Below the pieces are notes generated by a model that had not been told where the DNA came from, made no database searches, and saw only the letters and a list, made by a program, of their open reading frames with translations. A DNA stretch of 59,090 nt from CAYMUL01 sp964393605 (GTDB taxonomy: Bacteria; Bacteroidota; Ignavibacteria; Ignavibacteriales; Ignavibacteriaceae): contig CAYMUL010000020.1 of assembly GCA_964393605.1 (NCBI GenBank), forward strand, positions 1-59,090, in the 5' to 3' direction. Within the stretch, counting starts at the first letter, position 1. Each line of letters opens with the position of its first letter. This document shows positions 32,762-40,384 of this stretch, piece by piece. The position numbers and the translations under genes are program-made.

Positions 32762-33673
32762 TTATTGGGGAACAGACCAGATGCCGTTCAGCCCGATTTT
32801 AATTTGCGCATCGGCAATGCCGGAATAGTTTTCCTGATAACGCAACCCTGTATCGAGCACCAGCCATTTAGTTACAAAAAATCTGATACCAACAACTCCA
32901 CCGAACTGTAATTCAGGCGAAAGTTTTCCGTTACCCGTGTTCACTTCCATAATGGGAATTGTAGTTGCTTCAACTAAAAATCTTGTTCGCGAGTTGACCA
33001 AAAGTTCGTAACCGAAAAAATAATTAATTAAATTTTTTCGCTGTTCAGTTTCAAGGGAATAATTACCTAACTTAAAAATGACATTAATATTTTGCCAGCG
33101 AAGATCAGTTATTCCTAAACCTGCGTGAAATGTGTGAACTTTATTATGAGTCGTTGCAAAAGCGGCGTAAAGATTTGTTGAGCGCGAATCATATCTTACA
33201 TACCTCAACCCATCATTGTAAGAAGTAGGAGATACCTCTCTTATATCACTTTCATTGGAGTTGGATGTATTCCATGAATTGTTAGTTCTGATGCCGAGTG
33301 CAATTCTATTGCCTGTCGTTGCATCATCTATAATTTTGATTTTAAGACCGATGTTGCCGAAATATTCTTCGCGTCCAAAAATAGTTCCCATAATAGATGC
33401 GGAGGTAGCTTCAATCTCTCCAAAACCACCGAGCCCTAAGGCGAGAGTTCCGAGGAATCCGTTTTCTTCAAATCCGAATGCGCCGCCGAGTGACAGACTG
33501 AAGTCGAGCGAGTTCATTACCTGTGCGGTATGCATAGAATATAGGCGTGATAGTTTGTGGTAAAACATAAACTCCGATGCGCCGTTATTTTCTTGGGTGA
33601 AGAGACTATCGGCAAATGAAAAATAATTTATACCGACGACGAAAAGAACTACAAGATTTTTTATTCGTTTCAT
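32762..33673 (-). CDS. Putative outer-membrane beta-barrel protein
   Basis: 303 residues, ATG preceded by GGAAGAA. The signal peptide (MKRIKNLVVLFVVGINYFSFA) is followed by alternating hydrophobic strands and a C-terminal GLRYQEN...IGLNGIWSVPQ. The pattern (SLGGAFGFEENGFLGTLALGLGGFGEIEA, NIGLKIKIIDD, LGIRTN) suggests a small barrel or PorV/PorT-like surface protein of this phylum; no certain family. It ends 19 bp before the non-AUG start of the kinase gene and follows the DUF5009-like gene by 6 bp, so the three may form an operon (membrane acyltransferase, OM protein, sensor kinase). Confidence 0.65.
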   Translation of the reverse strand: MKRIKNLVVLFVVGINYFSFADSLFTQENNGASEFMFYHKLSRLYSMHTAQVMNSLDFSLSLGGAFGFEENGFLGTLALGLGGFGEIEATSASIMGTIFGREEYFGNIGLKIKIIDDATTGNRIALGIRTNNSWNTSNSNESDIREVSPTSYNDGLRYVRYDSRSTNLYAAFATTHNKVHTFHAGLGITDLRWQNINVIFKLGNYSLETEQRKNLINYFFGYELLVNSRTRFLVEATTIPIMEVNTGNGKLSPELQFGGVVGIRFFVTKWLVLDTGLRYQENYSGIADAQIKIGLNGIWSVPQ

Positions 33674-33679
33674 TTCTTC

Positions 33680-34816
33680 CTAAACTTTAATGAATATTTT
33701 TTTCGTGTACAAAATCCACATTAATCCCAACCAAATCAGTACATATAAAATTGCCCAAGCGAGCGAAGCATTTATCAATGAAAAATAAGGAACAAAAAAT
33801 GTTTGAAACAGATATGTTTTTAGTGAGATCAACTCGCCGTCAGTTCCGGTTACTTTTATCATGTTCATCAATCTTCCTACAATACCCGAAAGAAAAAAAA
33901 CTGTGATTGCATTCAAACCATAAACAACAAAAGGTTTCGTCCACCAATTCCAACCTTTAACATCAATGAACCAATAACACATTCCAAAAAAGTGGAGCGC
34001 AAGCCCCGCAGTGTATGCAACGTAAGAACTCGTCCAAATATTTTTATTAAGAGGAAAAGTTAAATCCCAAATAATTCCAATTACAAGCGCAATGTTTCCG
34101 AAAACAAAAATCCAGGTAACCTTTTTTACTTCATCGACATTTTGTTTCAGCCAATGCCCGAGCATTACTCCGCATAGTGCCGTTGAAATTGCAGGGATGG
34201 TTGAAAGAATTCCTTCCGGGTCCCAAACTTTTGTACCTGACCATAAATGTCCGCCAAGCAAAAGATTATCGAGATATGCGGCAAGGTTTGTCGTCGGTTC
34301 AAGATTTGCGAAACCTACGCCCGGTACCGGAATCAATGTCATCAATCCCCAATAAATAAGCAGGAATGATGCGCCGATGATTGCTTGCATTTTCAAATCG
34401 AACTTTAAAAAAATAAGCGATGCAAAAAAATAGACAACGGCAATTCGTTGAAGCACGCCGGGAATTCTAACAACAGAAAGGTCGACAAAATTTCCTGTTT
34501 CAAAATTGTAGAAAGGAAATGTATGAAGCGTTAGCCCAAGCAGAAAAAGTGTTGCGCTTCTTCTAAAAATTTGAAGTATAAGTTTTTTTTGATCATCGCC
34601 TCTCTCTTTTCTTTTTGTGAGAGAAAGAGTAATTGCAACACCAACGATGAAAAGAAAGAATGGAAAAATTAAATCGGTGAAAGTGCATCCGTGCCACGGC
34701 GCATGTTTAAGAGGAGGATATATTGTACTCCATGTGCCTGGATTGTTAACTAAAATCATTCCGGCAATCGTAATGCCGCGGAAAACGTCGAGACTGATTA
34801 GTCGTTCATTTTTCAT
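33680..34816 (-). CDS. HGSNAT/DUF5009-like membrane acetyltransferase-family protein
   Basis: 378 residues from ATG 34816; a TTG four codons earlier is possible. The N-terminus RLISLDVFRGITIAGMILVNNPG and WHGCTFTDLIFPFFLFIVGVAI is diagnostic of the heparan-alpha-glucosaminide N-acetyltransferase/DUF5009 family (also called NagX in some bacteria), followed by about nine further TM helices, including WWTKPFVVYGLNAITVFFLSG near the end. The family histidine in (P)WHGCT is present. Eukaryotic HGSNAT acetylates terminal glucosamine across a membrane; bacterial members are thought to act in amino-sugar or glycan use, but the substrate here is unknown. Confidence 0.85.
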   Translation of the reverse strand: MKNERLISLDVFRGITIAGMILVNNPGTWSTIYPPLKHAPWHGCTFTDLIFPFFLFIVGVAITLSLTKRKERGDDQKKLILQIFRRSATLFLLGLTLHTFPFYNFETGNFVDLSVVRIPGVLQRIAVVYFFASLIFLKFDLKMQAIIGASFLLIYWGLMTLIPVPGVGFANLEPTTNLAAYLDNLLLGGHLWSGTKVWDPEGILSTIPAISTALCGVMLGHWLKQNVDEVKKVTWIFVFGNIALVIGIIWDLTFPLNKNIWTSSYVAYTAGLALHFFGMCYWFIDVKGWNWWTKPFVVYGLNAITVFFLSGIVGRLMNMIKVTGTDGELISLKTYLFQTFFVPYFSLINASLAWAILYVLIWLGLMWILYTKKIFIKV

Positions 34817-34983
34817 AATGTCTTTCAAAGTAAAAGAATAAATTGTTTCGAGAAATATAAGTAACGAAAGGGAATTAAGATTTCTGCGTGTACGAAATTT
34901 TTTGCAGGATGCTGAATAATTTATTTTACGAAATATGAGTTCGCCCTAAAAAGGTAACTAATCTAAACTTGGAAAAGTATTAT

Positions 34984-35088
34984 AAACCGTTGAAACGGTT
35001 CGCAATTCTTCAAGTTGTTATTCACCAACGGCTTAAGCCGTTGGATAAAGGAAATGCAAACAGAATAGTTTAACGGTTTCAACGGTTT
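34984..35088. repeat. Composite palindromic repeat (AACCGTTGAAACGGTT family)
   Basis: The gene-free stretch 34817-35188 contains AAACCGTTGAAACGGTT (34984), CAACGGCTTAAGCCGTTGG (35026) and AACGGTTTCAACGGTTT (35072). Each is a palindrome and the outer two are inverted copies with one mismatch, giving a compound hairpin of about 105 nt. Nothing else is seen in this region. Confidence 0.65.
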
Positions 35089-35188
35089 CATATCTTTTTA
35101 TAGTAGATTAAAAATATTAAAAAAGAATCTTTTTAGGCGTGAAGTCATTTTCCTATTTTAACAGCCGTTCTAAAAAAAATTAAAGTTA

Positions 35189-35803
35189 ATGAAACAACTA
35201 AAAAAATTATACGAGTGGATGCTGAATTGGGCAAACACAAAGTACGGCGCAACCGCTCTATTCGCCATCGCATTGGCGGAATCATCTTTTTTCCCGATAC
35301 CGCCGGATGCCTTGTTAATTGCGCTTGTTCTCGGTGCGAGAGAGAAAGCAATGCGCTTTGCAATAATTTGTACTTCTGGTTCAATCATCGGCGGCGTAAT
35401 CGGTTATTCAATCGGTCATTTTCTTTGGTGGGATCTTTCGGGGAATTTTTCTGTGATTGCAAATTTTTTCTTCACTAATATTCCCGGTTTTTCTGTTGAC
35501 GGCTTCAACCGAATTCAACAATTATATCACGATTACGATTTTTGGATAATCTTTACCGCCGGGTTCACACCGATTCCTTACAAACTTTTTACGATAGCTT
35601 CGGGTGCGTTCAATGTAAATATACCGATGTTTCTCTTTGCATCGGTTGTCAGCCGCGGCGCAAGATTTTTTCTCGTTTCACTGCTACTTAAAAAATATGG
35701 GGAAAGGATAAAAGCATTCATCGATAAATATTTTGATTGGGTTGCAATCGGATTCACGGTTTTATTAATCGGCGGATTTATTGTAGTAAAGTTTTTAGTG
35801 TGA
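35189..35803 (+). CDS. yqaA: YqaA/DedA-like SNARE-associated membrane protein
   Basis: 204 residues with five to six TM segments. YGATALFAIALAESSFFPIPPDALLIALVLG and SIIGGVIGYSIGHFLWW match the YqaA branch of the DedA/SNARE-associated family, and FTAGFTPIPYKLFTIASGAF is the conserved re-entrant loop. Relatives act in lipid flipping or membrane homeostasis. The last 85 codons plus stop are part of a 257-bp sequence found twice more at 42780 and 44478, so this gene's 3' end marks an integration site, and its own tail may have been supplied by the incoming element. It is convergent with the Res gene, whose stop lies 4 bp away. Confidence 0.88.
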   Translation: MKQLKKLYEWMLNWANTKYGATALFAIALAESSFFPIPPDALLIALVLGAREKAMRFAIICTSGSIIGGVIGYSIGHFLWWDLSGNFSVIANFFFTNIPGFSVDGFNRIQQLYHDYDFWIIFTAGFTPIPYKLFTIASGAFNVNIPMFLFASVVSRGARFFLVSLLLKKYGERIKAFIDKYFDWVAIGFTVLLIGGFIVVKFLV

Positions 35804-35806
35804 AGA
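35550..35806 (+). repeat. yqaA-tail repeat, copy 1 (257 bp, inside intact gene)
   Basis: The 3' part of yqaA from CTTTACCGCC through TGAAGA. Copy 2 (42780-43036) has the same length and only about two differences; copy 3 (44478-44734) has the same length and roughly seventeen. After copy 1 the restriction island begins at once; after copies 2 and 3 a shared sequence GACCAAAAGTGATTTGAG follows. Confidence 0.9.
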
Positions 35807-35807
35807 T

Positions 35808-38495
35808 TTAATTGTTCAGTTCGTTCACTGATGAAACTTTTTTATAGACAACATCAGAAAATTCAGCAAAATGTTTTCGACCACACTCAATTTTTAATTT
35901 TTCACTTTCTCTTAATTCTTGTCCATCTGATTTTGTTTCAGCAACAAAATAGATTTTCCTTTCCCCCTTGAAAACAACTGCCCAGTCGGGACGATACTGC
36001 CCAATTGGTGTTCTTATTTCAAACCAGTATGGAAGTTTAAAATAGAATTCGATTTGTTCGCTACTTTCACAATCTTTAGCAAAATCACTTTCTACTTTCG
36101 AATCGAGTGGAATGTAGTTTTCATAAATCGTTTTATCTATCGCAATTTTTCTATCTTCTTCCGTTCTCGCTCCATTGCCGACAATATGTGTAAAGTTGTC
36201 AAGGTAGATTTCAAAATCGCTGTCATCAAATAAAGTCATTTCATAAATCTTGTCGCCTATTTTTTCATATTTAATCCCATCAATCATCAAGCGATGAAGT
36301 TCTTCTCTAATTATTGAAACAACATTATCCATAAACATCTGTGGATTGATCAGCAACTCATTTAACCGTTTAGAGTTTTTTAATATTTCCAAAATTGTAG
36401 ATCGGGTTAATTCTGTTTTACTTTGAATATATGAAAGCATATCCGGAATTTCGAAATCAATGCCGTAATCATTATTTGAACTATCCCTAACCAAAAGCCC
36501 TTCAACTCCTTCATCAGTTATCAAAACCTTTTTTGTTATTGATCTAATTGATGGTCTTTTGGTTTCCACCATTTGTCTGTTAATTGAATTTGCAGCAAGG
36601 GTAATCAACTTTTCGGTCTCATAATTGACATTGTATTTAGTTCGGTACTTTATCTTCTCCCAAATCTGTAAAAATTTTGGATCTGCTTCAAATCCTTTTC
36701 TGTAATTAACTTTTTTCTTATCATTTTTGTTCTTAGTTCTACCCGTAAAGTCTACGCCACAATCTTCCTGAATTTCTTTCTGCAATGCTTTTGCAAAATC
36801 TTCGTACCGCTCATTTGCAACAACAGTTAGTTTATTAATGTTTGGATCGAATATTCGTTGTCCTTCATGATTCACTGATAAGCGGAGTCCTCGCCCAATC
36901 TCTTGTCGTTTTTTAATTTCTGATTTAGTTTCGTTTAATGTGCAAATCTGAAATACGTTTGGATTGTCCCAGCCCTCACGCAAAGCTGAATGACTAAATA
37001 TAAAACGAAGCGGAACATTCACATCAAGAAGTTTTTCTTTGTCTTGCATTATTAATTTATAAGTGTCATCATCAGATTGTGATTCGCCGCCCGTGTCTTT
37101 CACTTTCCCTTTATTGTCTTGAGAGAAATAACCATTGTGAATTTCATCTACCGAATAGTTAAACATATCCCGATAAATCGGTTTTGAAATTTCCTTATGA
37201 AAAATTTCTTCGAACCATTCCGCAAATTTTCCCTTTATCGGATTTCCCTCGGAATTATATTCGCGATAGTTTTTTACCTTATCAATAAAGAAAAGCGAAA
37301 GGACTTTAATCCCTTTACTTCTATAAAGTTTTTCCTTTTTTAAATGTTCCTCGACAGTTTTGCTAATCATAAAACGCATAACTTCATCATTCAACCCACC
37401 TTGTGTTTCACCCATTTTCAAAACAATTCCATTAGTTAGTTCTATCTGCTCGTTCCCAAAATCAATTTCATAAATTTTTAATCCATCATACCTTTCATTT
37501 TTATTCGAAAGTTCATACAAGTCAAGTTTCTTTCCGCTTGCAGTAACCGATTTTCTTTTTACTCCATCGTTTGTTAAAACATCAATTTTAATTTTTGCTT
37601 TTATTGAATTGCCGGACCGTGTAATATTTTCTAATTGGAGAAATGGTGTATTGAAATCATTTTCGCTCACGACTGAATCAACTTCAATCTGTTTTACCAA
37701 TCCTAAATCATACGCTTTGACCGGATTGAGCGAGTACATCAAGTTGTACAAATTGGTATGGGTTGCTGAGTAGCGCAGTGTGCAGAGCGGATTAAGATTT
37801 TCAATTGCTCGTTTGCGTATTTCGGTTTCCATATTCTGCGGTTCGTCTACTATAACAATGGGTTTACAGCTTTGAATAAACTCAATTGGTTTTTTACCGG
37901 TGAGTTTATCGTTTGGTTTGTTAATTATATTTTCATCTTTTGCAAAGGAATCAATATTTATAACCAAAATCTGAACCGAGTTTGAAGAAGCGAAACCGCG
38001 CAGATTGGATACTTTTTTACTATCGTAGACATCGAAAGTAACGGGAATTTTATCAAAAAGATTTTGAAAATGATCTTCGGTAATTTCAAGATTTTTTATC
38101 ACACCTTCACGGATTGCAATTGAAGGAACAACGATTAGAAATTTTTTGAAACCATAAAGTTTGTTTAGTTCATAAATCGTTCGGAGATAGACGTAGGTTT
38201 TGCCGGTACCGGTTTCCATCTCAACAGAAAAATTCCAGCCGTTAGAAAGAATTTCATCTTTGGATAAGACTTTTACACTATTCAACTTTTGAGTTCTTTG
38301 AATGTTTTCAACCAAATTTTCAAGAGAAGAAAAATCTATTTTGTTGCCAAATCCATTTTCATTGAAGAATGCACCCGTTTGAGTGAGTGAAAATTCAAAA
38401 TCACTGGTGCTTAGAGATTGTCCTTCAAAAATATCGGTTATAGCTTTTACTGCTTCTAACTGGAATTCTTGTTTGCTGTCGAAGTGGAGTTTCAT
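35808..38495 (-). CDS. res: Type III restriction endonuclease subunit Res
   Basis: 895 residues. The SF2 helicase part begins near residue 20: METGTGKTYVYL (Walker A, about residue 90), VPSIAIREGV, VIVDEPQNM (motif II, about 220), RYSATHTN (motif III), and QEIGRGLRLSV (motif VI, about 535). The C-terminal PD-(D/E)XK domain carries YRPDWAVVF ... FVAETKSD (about 825-855), with D and E-x-K in place, so cleavage activity is plausible. Together with Mod it would cut unmodified DNA after translocation or sliding between two inverted sites. Its ATG directly abuts the stop of the ATPase gene (TAA-ATG), so it is translationally coupled in a three-gene operon Mod-ATPase-Res. The end lies 4 bp from yqaA. 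Confidence 0.92.
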   Translation of the reverse strand: MKLHFDSKQEFQLEAVKAITDIFEGQSLSTSDFEFSLTQTGAFFNENGFGNKIDFSSLENLVENIQRTQKLNSVKVLSKDEILSNGWNFSVEMETGTGKTYVYLRTIYELNKLYGFKKFLIVVPSIAIREGVIKNLEITEDHFQNLFDKIPVTFDVYDSKKVSNLRGFASSNSVQILVINIDSFAKDENIINKPNDKLTGKKPIEFIQSCKPIVIVDEPQNMETEIRKRAIENLNPLCTLRYSATHTNLYNLMYSLNPVKAYDLGLVKQIEVDSVVSENDFNTPFLQLENITRSGNSIKAKIKIDVLTNDGVKRKSVTASGKKLDLYELSNKNERYDGLKIYEIDFGNEQIELTNGIVLKMGETQGGLNDEVMRFMISKTVEEHLKKEKLYRSKGIKVLSLFFIDKVKNYREYNSEGNPIKGKFAEWFEEIFHKEISKPIYRDMFNYSVDEIHNGYFSQDNKGKVKDTGGESQSDDDTYKLIMQDKEKLLDVNVPLRFIFSHSALREGWDNPNVFQICTLNETKSEIKKRQEIGRGLRLSVNHEGQRIFDPNINKLTVVANERYEDFAKALQKEIQEDCGVDFTGRTKNKNDKKKVNYRKGFEADPKFLQIWEKIKYRTKYNVNYETEKLITLAANSINRQMVETKRPSIRSITKKVLITDEGVEGLLVRDSSNNDYGIDFEIPDMLSYIQSKTELTRSTILEILKNSKRLNELLINPQMFMDNVVSIIREELHRLMIDGIKYEKIGDKIYEMTLFDDSDFEIYLDNFTHIVGNGARTEEDRKIAIDKTIYENYIPLDSKVESDFAKDCESSEQIEFYFKLPYWFEIRTPIGQYRPDWAVVFKGERKIYFVAETKSDGQELRESEKLKIECGRKHFAEFSDVVYKKVSSVNELNN

Positions 38496-40370
38496 TTATT
38501 CATTATCAAACATTGATGGCTGTCGATCAAACTCGAAATTTATTTCATAGTTCGGTTTCCCCTCCATTTTTTTTCTGATAAATCCATTTTTCTCCAACTT
38601 ATTTATCGAATATCGAATCTTTCTTTTATAATTGCCAATAGCTTTTAAATCAATGTTCAATGGGTTATTCGTTCTGAAGTAAAGATAGTTGCTCAATAGA
38701 TTAGCACTAACTTCATTAACTGTGCTGAATTCATTGTGCTGATAGATGGATTCGAGAATTTCTTTCAAATCATTTGATAAAGAATCATAGGCACCACCAA
38801 ATACTTTTCTCAATTCAGCTGAAAATTCTGTCCTAATTAAGGTTTCATTTATTCTATAAACTTGATTAGTGTTATCTGATTGCGGAAGACGTACTATTAA
38901 TTCCCATCTCTCAAGATCAGCAATCACACCAAAATGATTGTTATCAGGCGTTAGGTTGACTGTGTATTTTTCAAGCTGATTTAATTGTTCAGATTTGTAG
39001 AAATAGGCAAGTACTGTTTTTTGTTCGAGTGATAATTCCTTACCCCAAGTTTTTTTCAAAATAAACTTATTAAAACTGTTCTGCCAAGAAATAATTTTTT
39101 CATCAAGAACTTTCCCTTTGGGTATAAACAAACCGATCTCAGCATCATTGTAAAGCCGATAATATGGAACATCAATTCTGTTATTTAAAGCATAATTAGT
39201 CAATGAAGACATTCCCAAACCTCTCCCCTCCCACCGATCAAATGATTTTAAAATATCAGCAAGATTTGGATTTTGTGCTTTTGGAATTGGGATTATTCTT
39301 CTGAGTTTAATCGGATCGTTGGCAGTCATTAATTGTTCCTGTCTAAATTTACCAGGATTTCGAATTTCGACATGCAGATTATTAGCAATTTTAATTATTG
39401 TGAAACGCTCACTCTTATAATCTCTATGAGCCAAAGCATTATTGATTGTTTCTCTAACAACTTTCTCTGGGTACTCAAATAAAGTCGTTCCTCCTTTTTC
39501 AACACTGATACCAGTACCAGTTTTACTGAATGTATAACCGATTGAATTTTCCATTAAAGAAATAATATTGTCTTTTAATACTTTCTTATCGGCAGCAATT
39601 TCTATACCTGTTTCAAAATAAGTATCTACTTCACAACGTCCTCCAACTTTATCGTAAGGATGTTTACCACATACTAAAATTCCTAATAGTGTTGGACTGT
39701 TTTCGCGGATAAATTTTTTTCGGGTTAAAAAAGAAATTGCGGATTCTAAATCTGGTTTCAATGTTTCAACTCTAATATCCTTATTCAATCGATAAATGTA
39801 CTCATTCAATTTTACTAAATCGAAATCATTAATCATGGAATTAGGCACAAATTCCAATTCGGTTGCATTTTTAAGTTCAATTTTTAATTCTAGTTGTTTT
39901 TGAATTTTTTCTGGTGGAATTCGATGATCGCCGGTAATTCTTCTTTCATATGCTTCATTGCCGTAAAAAACATATTTTTGTTCATCCGGTAACTTTTCAA
40001 TAAATATGATGCAGATTTGTCCATCCATAAATGGTTTTAATTCGATTAAATCAGGCCTAACAAATTCGGTTAGATCAATTGAATTTCCTTCATCATCATT
40101 AAATTTAAGAGCAATATCCTTAATTTTATTTTCAATTCGAGAGTCAAAACCCGTAAAACGAAATCGCTTGTTTTTGTGATCATCTTTTACTCCGATAACC
40201 AAAATCCCACCTCTTGTATTTAAAAATGCACAGGTAGATTTATACAATTCCTTCCATTCATCTCCAGTCGAGAGATCCTTTAACTCAAATTTATCAGTCT
40301 CAACATTTGCATAGGTTGATAATTGGATATGTTGTTCGATTTGTCGAAGTATATTATCTATTTCTCGCAT
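38496..40370 (-). CDS. AlbA_2/Schlafen-like DNA-binding ATPase inside the type III RM operon
   Basis: 624 residues. The N-terminal part (about 18-150) matches AlbA_2 (formerly AAA_4): DEWKELYKSTCAFLNTRGGILVIGVKDD, with the E-x(n)-F-NT-GG-I-IGV signature. The middle has VVRETINNALAHRDYKSERFTIIK (about 310-330), the GHKL-like helix seen in this family, and GRGLGMSSLTNYAL. The last ~150 residues look like winged helices (EFSTVNEVSANLLSNYLY; INKLEKNGFIRKKM). Family members are often transcription regulators or parts of defence systems. Placement between mod (14 bp upstream) and res (0 bp) is not the minimal type III layout, and suggests either a regulator or an extra effector of this RM system. 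Confidence 0.85.
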   Translation of the reverse strand: MREIDNILRQIEQHIQLSTYANVETDKFELKDLSTGDEWKELYKSTCAFLNTRGGILVIGVKDDHKNKRFRFTGFDSRIENKIKDIALKFNDDEGNSIDLTEFVRPDLIELKPFMDGQICIIFIEKLPDEQKYVFYGNEAYERRITGDHRIPPEKIQKQLELKIELKNATELEFVPNSMINDFDLVKLNEYIYRLNKDIRVETLKPDLESAISFLTRKKFIRENSPTLLGILVCGKHPYDKVGGRCEVDTYFETGIEIAADKKVLKDNIISLMENSIGYTFSKTGTGISVEKGGTTLFEYPEKVVRETINNALAHRDYKSERFTIIKIANNLHVEIRNPGKFRQEQLMTANDPIKLRRIIPIPKAQNPNLADILKSFDRWEGRGLGMSSLTNYALNNRIDVPYYRLYNDAEIGLFIPKGKVLDEKIISWQNSFNKFILKKTWGKELSLEQKTVLAYFYKSEQLNQLEKYTVNLTPDNNHFGVIADLERWELIVRLPQSDNTNQVYRINETLIRTEFSAELRKVFGGAYDSLSNDLKEILESIYQHNEFSTVNEVSANLLSNYLYFRTNNPLNIDLKAIGNYKRKIRYSINKLEKNGFIRKKMEGKPNYEINFEFDRQPSMFDNE

Positions 40371-40384
40371 ACTTATTTTTCAAA

